Assembly (NCBI RefSeq): GCF_025460835.1
Contig: NZ_JAMXAY010000001.1
Span: 124,001-188,000 of the forward strand
Reading direction: 5' to 3'
Length of the DNA stretch: 64,000 nt
Source: Parapedobacter soli
Lineage (GTDB): Bacteria; Bacteroidota; Bacteroidia; Sphingobacteriales; Sphingobacteriaceae
A program made the translations under genes and the position numbers. This document shows positions 24,118-32,095 of the stretch, in pieces. The notes below the pieces were generated by a model. The model was not told the DNA's origin. It saw only the letters and a list, made by a program, of their open reading frames with translations, and ran no database searches. Every line of letters begins with the position of its first letter. Within the stretch, counting starts at the first letter, position 1.

Positions 24118-25545
24118 TTAAAAAATATCTTTTAGCGCCTGCGTTGCTGCATAGTAACCACACATGCCGTGCACTCCTCCACCCGGCGGCGTCGACGCGG
24201 AGCAAATATAAACACCTTTGGCGGAAGTACGGTAAGGTGAAGGGCGAAAAACCGGGCGATTGAACAAATGGGCAATATTGACCACCCCACCGTTGATATC
24301 GCCACCGATGTAATTCGCATTATATCCCTCCATCTGGGCGGTATTGAATGTATGCGTAGCTAAAACAGTATCCCTGAACCCCGGAGCGAAGCGTTCCACC
24401 TGGTCGGTAATGGCCTCGGTCATGTCTCTCGTGGATCCATTGGGTACGTGGCAATAGGCCCAACCGGTATGTTGGCCTGCGGGTGCCCGCGATGCGTCGA
24501 ATATACTTTGCTGTGCAAAAAGCACAAAAGGTTTCTCGGGGTGCCTCCCTTTCCATACCTGGCGCTCGCCATGGGCAATCGCTTCAAATGTGCCGCCCAG
24601 GTGCACGGTGCCGGCTTTCCTTGCCGCCTCCGCTCGGAAAGGAACGGGCTCACTCAGCGCCCAGTCCACTTTAAACACCCCCATACCATAACGGTGGTGC
24701 CCCAGTTGCCATCGGTAAAGTGACGACAGCCTATCCCCGCAGATCTCCATGAGCTGCTTGGGCGACGTGTCGAATAATATAGCCTTTGTTTCGGGGATAT
24801 CGCTTAACCTTTTAACTTCCCTGTTGGTCTCAATGGTCCCGCCGAGTGACCTGAAGTAGGCCTTCATGGCATCGGCAATGGATTGCGACCCTCCTCTTGG
24901 GATGGGCCAACCGCCGCAATGGCCAGCTATGGTGAGTACAAAACCTATCGCCGACGAAGTGAGCGCATCCAGGGGAATCATGCTGTGTGCTACGATACCC
25001 GCCCAAAGTCCACGGGCCTCGCGGGTACGGAACCGATTAGCTATCTGTTTACCCGATTGCAGTGATTTTATGCCAAAAGCCGCTAATGCCAGCGGACTCT
25101 TCGGTATTTTCAGTATCGGCCCTAAAATGTGGCTATCGATTTTAGACCAGTTTCTCACCAGTGGCCCGAACAGCTGCTTATAGGCAGCACCATCTTCCCC
25201 CAATGTTGATGCCGTGCCGTCGAGGGATGCATCCAATGCCGCTGCCGTGCCGTCGTCGAACGGATGGGCCGCCAGCACGTCGGGATGGATGTACTCAAGT
25301 CCGAACTCGTGCAAGGGCAGCGATCGCAGGAACGGCGAAGCCATGCCCATGGGGTGCACAGCGGAGCACACGTCATGGTGGAAGCCCGGCAGTGTGAGTT
25401 CGGCCGTCCGCATTCCACCACCAATAGTCGGTTTGGCCTCCAGCAGCAGCACCTGTACGCCTGCTTGCTGCAGGGTGATGGCAGCAGCCAGTCCGTTCGG
25501 ACCGGAGCCGATCACGATGGCGTCGTATGATTGTCGGTCGCTCAC
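24118..25545 (-). CDS. FAD-dependent oxidoreductase, phytoene-desaturase/PYROXD2-like
   Basis: A 475-residue flavoprotein. The N-terminus has the dinucleotide-binding motif YDAIVIGSGPNGLAAAITL and the amine-oxidase/desaturase-type LLEAKPTIGGGMRTAELTLP. The C-terminus has the second FAD motif (GVYICSASTPPGGGVHGMCG). There is no signal peptide, so it is cytosolic. This group is often annotated as phytoene dehydrogenase-like, but no carotenoid genes are nearby and the substrate is unknown. Confidence 0.85.
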   Translation of the reverse strand: MSDRQSYDAIVIGSGPNGLAAAITLQQAGVQVLLLEAKPTIGGGMRTAELTLPGFHHDVCSAVHPMGMASPFLRSLPLHEFGLEYIHPDVLAAHPFDDGTAAALDASLDGTASTLGEDGAAYKQLFGPLVRNWSKIDSHILGPILKIPKSPLALAAFGIKSLQSGKQIANRFRTREARGLWAGIVAHSMIPLDALTSSAIGFVLTIAGHCGGWPIPRGGSQSIADAMKAYFRSLGGTIETNREVKRLSDIPETKAILFDTSPKQLMEICGDRLSSLYRWQLGHHRYGMGVFKVDWALSEPVPFRAEAARKAGTVHLGGTFEAIAHGERQVWKGRHPEKPFVLFAQQSIFDASRAPAGQHTGWAYCHVPNGSTRDMTEAITDQVERFAPGFRDTVLATHTFNTAQMEGYNANYIGGDINGGVVNIAHLFNRPVFRPSPYRTSAKGVYICSASTPPGGGVHGMCGYYAATQALKDIF

Positions 25546-25673
25546 TGTCTTGCAATTATACTATTAAATTGTGAAGTGCTTCGTTCAATTCTGGAAATGG
25601 CAGTATTCATGGTGCCAGTGTTGCACCTCATCCGACACTTATACGATATTCATTTAATATTAATAGTGATTAT

Positions 25674-25726
25674 ATAGTGGGTTAATAGTGTCTTGATAGT
25701 GGGTTAACATAGGTAAAACCACTATC
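25674..25726. repeat. Direct and inverted ATAGTGGGTTAA-type repeats
   Basis: ATAGTGGGTTAA occurs at 25674-25685 and 25696-25707, spaced 22 bp. An inverted GATAGTGG (as CCACTATC, 25719-25726) follows. The arrangement resembles a regulator-binding array upstream of the DUF6266 gene. Confidence 0.45.
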
Positions 25727-25764
25727 AATTATATATCAGCACACTACTAATAATTTATTAATAC

Positions 25765-25772
25765 TATATTTG
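25765..25772 (+). promoter_or_regulatory. -7 promoter box upstream of the DUF6266 gene
   Basis: TATATTTG matches TAnnTTTG and lies 44 bp before the start codon. No clear TTG box is found 19-21 bp upstream, so the promoter may depend on an activator binding the repeats just upstream. Confidence 0.45.
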
Positions 25773-25816
25773 TATGGACTGAGCCTCGAATGAGGTACAA
25801 ATAAAGCACGAATATC

Positions 25817-26455
25817 ATGGCAATAGCACACGGGGGCATCAATGGCCCCTTCAGCGGAAAAGTAGGAACCGTCGTTGGGTATACGCTCAACGGGCAGCAA
25901 GTGATGCGGATGGTAGGCAGGCGCAAGCGGCCGTTTACGGCGCTGGAACTTCTAAACCAGGCAAAGATGAGGGCCGTTTCAAAGTTTCTGGCTCCCATCA
26001 AGCCATTTGTGAAATTTGGATACCAGCGTGAAGCTCCTCCGGGGAGCCGGGTAGGCGCATTTCAGCTGGCCCAATCGTATGTCTGGAAAAATGCAATTGT
26101 GGTGAATGATGGTGGAGAGGTTTTCGTCGATCCGGCGAAGGTGTTGATTTCGCGGGGCACACTGGCGCCCCCACTGAACGCCACCGTGGAACTCGAAGAT
26201 ACCCGGTTTACCATCCGTTGGGAACAATCGGACGGAGCCAGGGGTGATGACCGGCTTATGTTTTTATTATATGACGGCGGCACATTCCGCCATTTCCAGG
26301 AAATCGGTGCCGAACGGAAGGCGGGGATGGAGAGCAAGGAAATAAGCTGGCTACGTTTTGCTGAAAATCCGATACATGTATATGCGGCGTTCCGGGACAC
26401 ATTTTTCGATCGGATTTCCGACAGTGTGCATTGCGGTGTCTTAACACCTGCGTAA
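25817..26455 (+). CDS. DUF6266-family protein of unknown function
   Basis: A 212-residue protein starting MAIAHGGINGPFSGKVGTVV. It has the family's Gly-rich start, a basic segment (MRMVGRRKRPFTALELLNQAK) and beta-rich central and C-terminal parts (VELEDTRFTIRWEQ, LMFLLYDGG). There is no signal peptide or membrane segment. The family is common and often multicopy in Sphingobacteriia; its function is unknown. It is a monocistronic gene between divergent and convergent neighbours. Confidence 0.8.
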   Translation: MAIAHGGINGPFSGKVGTVVGYTLNGQQVMRMVGRRKRPFTALELLNQAKMRAVSKFLAPIKPFVKFGYQREAPPGSRVGAFQLAQSYVWKNAIVVNDGGEVFVDPAKVLISRGTLAPPLNATVELEDTRFTIRWEQSDGARGDDRLMFLLYDGGTFRHFQEIGAERKAGMESKEISWLRFAENPIHVYAAFRDTFFDRISDSVHCGVLTPA

Positions 26456-26465
26456 ACCGGTTGTA

Positions 26466-26942
26466 TTAAAACAGGGCCTGCTGTCTGTAGGGGCTCTCGT
26501 GCTCCAGCAGCCACTTTTTGCGCCATAGGCCGCCGGCATATCCGGTAAGCGACCCATCGCGACCGATTACCCGGTGACAGGGCACCATAATCCAAAGCGG
26601 GTTCTGTCCGTTGGCGGCGGCCACAGCGCGTATCGCTTTCACGTCGCCTAGGCGCCGGGATAATTCCAAGTAGGAGATGGTTTTCCCGTAAGGGATGTTC
26701 AGCAGTTCTTTCCAGACACGCTGCTGGAAATCCGTTCCCGACGGGTTCAGCTTCAGCTGGAACGTCTGCCGTGTTCCTGCAAAATACTCATTGAGTTGTT
26801 GGGCGGCTTCAGTCAATGCTTCTGGGATATCCCCGGACGGTTTAATGGCACCTTCTTCCATCACGGAGACAGCCATTATTCCCCCGCCGTCGCCCTTGAT
26901 GGCGGCGATTCCGAGTGGTGTTTGTATGAAAACTTCCTCCAT
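26466..26942 (-). CDS. ogt: Methylated-DNA--protein-cysteine methyltransferase
   Basis: A 158-residue DNA-repair protein that moves the methyl group from O6-methylguanine to its own cysteine. The active site PCHRVIG is present near residue 120, preceded by the recognition-helix region (GTDFQQRVWKELLNIPYGKT, AIRAVAAANGQNPL) and followed by LTGYAGGLWRKKWLLEHE. A ribonuclease-like N-terminal domain occupies residues 1-70. Length is normal for the Ogt class. It lies 32 bp downstream of lipA on the same strand. Confidence 0.95.
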   Translation of the reverse strand: MEEVFIQTPLGIAAIKGDGGGIMAVSVMEEGAIKPSGDIPEALTEAAQQLNEYFAGTRQTFQLKLNPSGTDFQQRVWKELLNIPYGKTISYLELSRRLGDVKAIRAVAAANGQNPLWIMVPCHRVIGRDGSLTGYAGGLWRKKWLLEHESPYRQQALF

Positions 26943-26974
26943 ATTTCCCGCTGGCCGGGGTCACGTGGTTTTCG

Positions 26975-27853
26975 CTACATATCGAACAGGTGCTTCTCAG
27001 CATGGTAAGACGAGCGCACCAAGGGGCCGCTTTCCACGTATTTGAAGCCCATGCGCAACCCTATTTCCTGGTAGTACTTGAACTGTTCGGGCGTAATCCA
27101 CTCCACAACGGGGTGGTGTGCCTTGGTAGGTTGCAGGTATTGCCCCAATGTGAGCACGTGTACGCCCACGTTATAGAGATCGGTCATTGCTTCGATCACA
27201 TCAGCCTCCGTTTCGCCAAAGCCCAGCATGATGCCCGACTTGGTACGCAGACCCGCAGCTGAGATACGGCGCAGGCATTCGAGGCTACGGTCGTATTTCG
27301 CCTGGATCCGCACCTCGCGAGTGAGCCGCCGTACTGTTTCCAGGTTGTGCGATACCACTTCCGGGCGTACGGCCAATACGCGGTCGAGGTTTTCCCACTG
27401 CCCCTTGAAATCGGGGATCAGGGTTTCCAACGTTGTGCCGGGGCTTTCGCGCCGTATGGCGTTCACCGTCTCTGCCCATATCGTTGAGCCCCCGTCTTTG
27501 AGGTCATCGCGGTCTACGGAGGTGATTACACAGTGTTTCACCTCCATGAGTTTCACCGACTGGGCGACCCTGTTGGGTTCATCCCAGTCGACCGCCAGCG
27601 GCCGGCCGGTAGCCACGGCACAGAAAGAGCACGAGCGGGTGCAGATATTTCCCAATATCATGAATGTTGCCGTGCCGGCGCCCCAGCACTCCCCCATATT
27701 GGGGCAATTGCCGCTCTCGCAGATGGTATGGAGTTTATGCTCATCTACCAAACTGCGCACATGCCGGTATTCTTTGCCTACCGGCAGTTTCACGCGCAGC
27801 CAATCGGGCTTGCGCTGCAATTGGTTCGCTGGAATAACGGGAAGCTCGATCAT
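26975..27853 (-). CDS. lipA: Lipoyl synthase
   Basis: A 292-residue radical-SAM enzyme that inserts two sulfurs into octanoyl groups on lipoyl domains. Both iron-sulfur sites are visible: [12 protein letters not shown] for the auxiliary cluster and [10 protein letters not shown] for the radical-SAM cluster. [15 protein letters not shown] and the C-terminal [10 protein letters not shown], including the conserved Ser ligand region, are also present. The ATG at 27853 is preferred; a GTG two codons upstream is possible. It is a housekeeping gene with ogt directly behind it. Confidence 0.97.
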   Translation of the reverse strand: MIELPVIPANQLQRKPDWLRVKLPVGKEYRHVRSLVDEHKLHTICESGNCPNMGECWGAGTATFMILGNICTRSCSFCAVATGRPLAVDWDEPNRVAQSVKLMEVKHCVITSVDRDDLKDGGSTIWAETVNAIRRESPGTTLETLIPDFKGQWENLDRVLAVRPEVVSHNLETVRRLTREVRIQAKYDRSLECLRRISAAGLRTKSGIMLGFGETEADVIEAMTDLYNVGVHVLTLGQYLQPTKAHHPVVEWITPEQFKYYQEIGLRMGFKYVESGPLVRSSYHAEKHLFDM

Positions 27854-28050
27854 AGGCACAAAGTTAAAGATTAATATCGGAATTACCGCCAGTGGGGCTG
27901 TCCATCTTATAATCTGACGTTAGTCAAACAGTTGGCCTATAGGTTGCACTAAACCAACAGGTTGTTTCCTCTAAATCACCTTCAAGTAGGTTAAAGACGA
28001 TGGTTTCGGTAATCGAGACAGGCCTATGCAATACACCCATGCGCACGTAG
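27854..28050. other. Intergenic region between lutA end and lipA start
   Basis: About 200 bp with no gene. A GTTGG/CCAAC inverted pair flanks roughly 18 bases near 27930-27955. No clear terminator for the long deoxysugar operon and no clear lipA promoter was seen. Confidence 0.3.
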
Positions 28051-28782
28051 TCAGTGCCTCCCCTTCCGGGAAGCTAGCACGTCAGCGATATGCATAACTT
28101 TGATATTGCATTTGTGTTTTCTGATATATGCATCCAGCTGCATTAGGCAAGAGGAATCCGTGGAGATAATATACTCCGCGCCTAATTTCATTGCATTCAC
28201 TACTTTTTGTTCAGCCATGCTCGTGGAAATAGGCTCAAATTTAACAGCAAATGTTCCACCGAAGCCACAGCACACCTCACAATCGGCTGCCTCGACCAAT
28301 TCGAGACCCAAGACTTTCTGCAACAATTTTCTAGGCGCGTCTTTTATGCCACACTCCCGTAAAGCTCCGCATGCATCGTGATAAGTAGCCTTTGCATGCA
28401 AAGCAGCACCAACATTCGTCACACCTAACACATCGACAAGAAATTCAGAAAACTCATAGACCTGCTTTTGGATGGGCAAGATTTCACCATCACCGGGCCC
28501 TTCTTCTTGAAAAAGCTGCCCGTAGTAATTCCTTACAAATCCGGTACATGATCCGCTTGGTGCGACAATCGGGTCTGCTGCGTTAAAGTCTCCAATAAAC
28601 TTTTCCGCTACCGCACGGCAATCATTCCGAAAACCTGCATTGAATGCGGGTTGTCCGCAACAGGTTTGTTCAGGATTGTAGCACACTTCACATCCCAAAC
28701 CTTCCAAGATGCTCACCATATTGAATGCGGTATCCGGAAAAAGTTGATCCACAAAACAAGGAACGAATAGCTGTATTTTCAC
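28051..28782 (-). CDS. lutA: L-lactate oxidation iron-sulfur protein LutA
   Basis: A 243-residue protein with two cysteine-rich CCG domains (PEQTCCGQPAFNAG near residue 40 and DCEVCCGFGGTFAV near residue 165), as in heterodisulfide-reductase-like subunits. LutA acts with LutB and LutC in oxidising L-lactate to pyruvate. The GTG start overlaps the stop of the SDR gene by 4 bp, so the two are translationally coupled. It is the last gene of the long deoxysugar operon. Fucose or rhamnose oxidation yields L-lactate or L-lactaldehyde, which explains its presence. Confidence 0.92.
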   Translation of the reverse strand: MKIQLFVPCFVDQLFPDTAFNMVSILEGLGCEVCYNPEQTCCGQPAFNAGFRNDCRAVAEKFIGDFNAADPIVAPSGSCTGFVRNYYGQLFQEEGPGDGEILPIQKQVYEFSEFLVDVLGVTNVGAALHAKATYHDACGALRECGIKDAPRKLLQKVLGLELVEAADCEVCCGFGGTFAVKFEPISTSMAEQKVVNAMKLGAEYIISTDSSCLMQLDAYIRKHKCNIKVMHIADVLASRKGRH

Positions 28783-29564
28783 GGTTGAATCGAGCGGTCT
28801 AAATGTACATAACCTCCATCAACATGGATAAGCTGCCCAGTGGTATGGCTAGAACGCTCCGACAACAGGAAAGCAACCATGTTACCCAGTTCTTCTGCCG
28901 TGGTCATCCGGTTTTCAAACGGAATGACAGCGAGAATTGATTTCAACTTTTCTTCGGGGTTAGGGAAAGTGTTAACCCAATAGTCGTACAATGGCGTCCA
29001 GCAATCGCCCACGATGAGCGCGTTCACACGGATGCCATATGGAAGCAATTCTACTGCCCACTCTCTCGTCAGTGCATTACGCCCCCCGTTGGACGCAGCA
29101 TAGGCTGATGTGCCACCCTGCCCGGTCTCCGCGGTACGCGAACCGATATTTACAATCGGACCTTTAGATGCTTTCAGATAAGGGAGGGCGTGGTGTGCCA
29201 TCAAGTAGTAGTGCACCAAGTTTTTATGCAGACTGTCCATGAATCGCTCATAACTTCCGCCTTCCAATCCCACGCCGTCATTCACTCCGGCATTATTGAC
29301 CAAACCATCTATACGACCAAATTGACCAACCACCTGCTGAACGGCTGCGCCGCATTGTTCCGGCTGCGTCAGTTCGGCTACTACCTGCTCAGCTCGTCCA
29401 CCAGCTTTGCCCACCTGGGTCACCACCCTCAGGTTGTCTTTTTCATTTCGCCCCACGATCACGGGTATCGCCCCTTCGTTGGCCAGGACGTGTACGATTC
29501 CTTCTCCAATCCCCTTACCCCCTCCGGTGACGATGATTACCTTATCTTTTAGTCCTAAATCCAT
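28779..29564 (-). CDS. SDR-family sugar dehydrogenase, probably L-fucose (or rhamnose) dehydrogenase; catalytic Lys replaced
   Basis: A 261-residue cytosolic short-chain dehydrogenase with the cofactor motif TGGGKGIG (13-20), the NNAG motif (90-93) and catalytic Ser in NIGSRTAETGQG. The Tyr motif reads YAASN: Tyr155 is present, but the position of the catalytic Lys (YxxxK) is Asn159 (codon AAC at 29090-29088). The segment CWTPLYDYW resembles L-fucose dehydrogenases of the HSD17B14 type. It sits between lutC and lutA in an operon encoding fucosidases and a mutarotase, so oxidation of L-fucose or L-rhamnose to the lactone is the likely role. Whether the Asn form is active is doubtful. Confidence 0.8.
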   Translation of the reverse strand: MDLGLKDKVIIVTGGGKGIGEGIVHVLANEGAIPVIVGRNEKDNLRVVTQVGKAGGRAEQVVAELTQPEQCGAAVQQVVGQFGRIDGLVNNAGVNDGVGLEGGSYERFMDSLHKNLVHYYLMAHHALPYLKASKGPIVNIGSRTAETGQGGTSAYAASNGGRNALTREWAVELLPYGIRVNALIVGDCWTPLYDYWVNTFPNPEEKLKSILAVIPFENRMTTAEELGNMVAFLLSERSSHTTGQLIHVDGGYVHLDRSIQP

Positions 29565-29588
29565 TTTATTGTTATTATATCAATTCCA

Positions 29589-30227
29589 CTATTTTAGTAT
29601 AAACACATACACCTCGACCGGTCCATGAACACCCAGCACCAGAGTTTTCTCGATGTCGCCCGTTCGGCTGGGGCCCGAGACCAGGTACCACCCTGATGGA
29701 TAATCGGGGTGGTAGCGCTGTTCCATCACCGCAATAGCCTCACCCAGATCATAAACAAGCTGCTTTTCATGAGCAATAACGATATGCTTGGGTATGTAAA
29801 TCGGGAACGTCCTGCCGGCTTGTTGAGCGGTACTCATCACAATGGTACCGGTTCGTGCAACCAAGCATTCACAATCGGTAATCCCGACCTCCACCCGCCC
29901 CAGATTTTCATCATCAACAACAGTGCTAATCGATTCAAGCTGGGTTTGTTCTCCACACTTTTTTAGTATAGCCGACTTCGCCACCACATTCTTCCAGTTA
30001 TTACATTTGATTAGTTCTGTTAACTTTTCAGCTAGTTGTTGAAAATCGTCACAACGTATTACGTTACCATCAATAGCTAAAAATTCACGTACGAATCCTT
30101 CAACCAACCCCCCTTCGCGATTTTTAAATAACAGGCTACTGTCCGTTGGTTTGGCCGTAGTGTGCTCCACCCCATCTTTCAACGCCAACCGGATATCGGT
30201 GAGTATTTTATCCCTAATTGTATCCAT
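29589..30227 (-). CDS. lutC: Lactate utilization protein LutC (LUD domain)
   Basis: A 212-residue LUD-domain protein (MDTIRDKILTDIRLALKDG). The diagnostic C-terminal part reads VGITDCECLVARTGTIVMST and then GPSRTGDIEKTLVLGVHGP. LutC works with LutA and LutB in L-lactate oxidation. It starts 4 bp after lutB and ends 24 bp before the SDR gene, all on one strand. Confidence 0.93.
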   Translation of the reverse strand: MDTIRDKILTDIRLALKDGVEHTTAKPTDSSLLFKNREGGLVEGFVREFLAIDGNVIRCDDFQQLAEKLTELIKCNNWKNVVAKSAILKKCGEQTQLESISTVVDDENLGRVEVGITDCECLVARTGTIVMSTAQQAGRTFPIYIPKHIVIAHEKQLVYDLGEAIAVMEQRYHPDYPSGWYLVSGPSRTGDIEKTLVLGVHGPVEVYVFILK

Positions 30228-30231
30228 AAGG

Positions 30232-31614
30232 TTATTTCTGTTGCCTCCTGGCTTTCCATTGCTGACTAAAATTTTTCTTGGGGAACATAGGGAGTTCCCG
30301 ATCTTTGCCCCAGATTTTTGACACGAATACTTTAAATACCCAATTTTTTACGTCACCACTTCCCGCATTCATAAGCTTCCGGTTTAACATCATCTTTTTC
30401 CACGTTAAAAACATTACTTTCTCCATCCCACTGTTATAACCGGCCGCAACGGATTGTTGTCGGTTGTAAAGCAACAAGTTGTGTAGCGGAATACGGACAG
30501 GGCACACTTCAGTACAGCTTCCACAAAGTGATGAAGCATAACTGAGGTGTTTATTATCTTTCAATCCATTCAGATGCGGCGTAATCACAGAACCGATCGG
30601 TCCGCTATATGTCGTATCATAGGTGTGCCCACCAATATTTTTATAGACCGGGCACACGTTGAGGCACGCCCCGCATCGGATACAATACAGGCTTTCACGT
30701 GCGGTAGGATCTGCCAAGATGTTGGTTCGCCCGTTATCCAGCAATATGATATACATCTCCTCGGGTCCATCTGCTTCATCGGCCTTACGGGGGCCGGTCA
30801 GGATAGCATTGTATACCGTGATATGCTGCCCCGATGCGTGGGTCGCAAGCAACGGCAGAAACAAGCTGAGCTGATGGACCGAAGGCAATATCTTTTCGAT
30901 GCCAGTCAGGGCAATGTGCACTTTGGGGAACCCCGTTGTTAACCTGCCGTTACCTTCATTTTCAGTCAGCACCATCCCTCCGATATCAGCCAACAGAAAG
31001 TTAACACCGGTAATACCGACTTCGGCTTCCCTAAACTTCTTGCGAAGCACCTTTCTGGCCACCTGCGTGAGCTGATCTGGGCGGAGCTCCGGCTCGGTGC
31101 CCAGTTTGTCTACAAACAGCTGCGCCACCTCTTCTTTACTCTTATGCAAGGAAGGAGCCACGATATGATAGGGAGCTTCATCAGCCAACTGCTGGATATA
31201 CTCGCCCAAGTCGGTCTCAACCACTTCCACGCCCCCATCCTTCAATGCCTGATTAAGACGGATCTCTTCCGAGACCATTGATTTGCTTTTCACCACCGTC
31301 TTTGCCCGATGCCTACTACAAATCGCTTTGACAGCCTCAACGGCCTGGTCTGCGGTCTGTGCCCAGATTACCTTACCCCCTCTGCTCGTAAATTTCCGCT
31401 CAAATTCGCAAAGATAGGTGTCCAGTTGCATGATGGCGTCGCGCTTGATGGCATTTGCCCAGTCGCGGGCCAATTCCAAATCCGAAAACTGCCCTTTTCC
31501 TTTTTCAAACGCATCGTCAGACTGCTTTAACGCGTGGTTCATTTTTTGGCGATGGGCCAAGTCCTTGCTCTTTTCGAGACTTTGCTTCAAAAAAATCTGC
31601 TCTCTATTTCCCAC
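30232..31614 (-). CDS. lutB: Lactate utilization iron-sulfur protein LutB
   Basis: A 460-residue protein from the GTG at 31614 (VGNREQIFLKQSLEKSKDL). The frame is open further upstream, but that would overlap the mutarotase gene, whereas GTG 31614 lies 5 bp after its stop and gives the normal LutB length. The N-terminal LUD domain is followed by two 4Fe-4S motifs (CIRCGACLNVCPVYKN and CGSCTEVCPVRIP) and a basic C-terminal tail. It carries electrons in the LutABC L-lactate oxidation complex, consuming the lactate expected from deoxysugar breakdown. Confidence 0.93.
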   Translation of the reverse strand: MGNREQIFLKQSLEKSKDLAHRQKMNHALKQSDDAFEKGKGQFSDLELARDWANAIKRDAIMQLDTYLCEFERKFTSRGGKVIWAQTADQAVEAVKAICSRHRAKTVVKSKSMVSEEIRLNQALKDGGVEVVETDLGEYIQQLADEAPYHIVAPSLHKSKEEVAQLFVDKLGTEPELRPDQLTQVARKVLRKKFREAEVGITGVNFLLADIGGMVLTENEGNGRLTTGFPKVHIALTGIEKILPSVHQLSLFLPLLATHASGQHITVYNAILTGPRKADEADGPEEMYIILLDNGRTNILADPTARESLYCIRCGACLNVCPVYKNIGGHTYDTTYSGPIGSVITPHLNGLKDNKHLSYASSLCGSCTEVCPVRIPLHNLLLYNRQQSVAAGYNSGMEKVMFLTWKKMMLNRKLMNAGSGDVKNWVFKVFVSKIWGKDRELPMFPKKNFSQQWKARRQQK

Positions 31615-31619
31615 CGCTA

Positions 31620-32093
31620 TCAATTTGTATGAAATACCTCTTCCATTGGTGTCCACACTTCCCCTTTCGCTAGTGCCTCGGGCAGCGGCAATTGACAAGG
31701 GTCGGTTTCCTGCCACCAACGCTGGGTTGTGGTATCTGCCGCAATCCGCTTCATATCCGCCTCGTAGTCATCGCCGATATACTCATAATAGCTGAACAAG
31801 TACAGTTTACCCTCGATTTCATGGAGGTAGATGGAGTAATTCCGGATATTGTATTGTCTTATTGCAGCCAACACACCTTCCCAGGTGTCCGCATGGAGTT
31901 TTTTGTAATACTCGGCTTTTTCCGGGCTCAATCCGGTAACCATGCCAACACGTTGGGGTTCCGTAACGGTTGACGGCTCGCCGGATTCATCCTTCGTGGT
32001 ATCGGTATCCCGTGCCGTTTGGCACGAAAACAACAAAAGCCCTGCTAACAAGTACAGGCATATCAAATTGTTCCTCATATTCAATCTGTTCAT
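31620..32093 (-). CDS. L-rhamnose/L-fucose mutarotase, lipoprotein form
   Basis: A 157-residue protein of the RhaM-type mutarotase family: VGMVTGLSPEKAEYYKKLHA, then YNIRNYSIYLHEIEGKLYLF, then WWQETDPCQLPLP. It interconverts alpha and beta anomers of a 6-deoxyhexose. Unusually it carries a lipoprotein signal (RNNLICLYLLAGLLLFSC) and a Thr/Glu-rich linker, so it should sit in the periplasm or outer membrane; characterised RhaM is cytosolic. It starts 2 bp after the symporter gene and precedes lutB, so periplasmic anomer conversion before uptake is plausible. Confidence 0.85.
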   Translation of the reverse strand: MNRLNMRNNLICLYLLAGLLLFSCQTARDTDTTKDESGEPSTVTEPQRVGMVTGLSPEKAEYYKKLHADTWEGVLAAIRQYNIRNYSIYLHEIEGKLYLFSYYEYIGDDYEADMKRIAADTTTQRWWQETDPCQLPLPEALAKGEVWTPMEEVFHTN

Positions 32094-32095
32094 GA

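Noticed and set aside
27228-27917. 229-codon open frame antisense to lipA
   Set aside because: Composition is Ser/Arg-rich with no domain; lipA on the other strand is unambiguous.
31615-31719. Upstream extension of lutB
   Set aside because: It would overlap the mutarotase gene; GTG 31614 gives normal LutB length and spacing.
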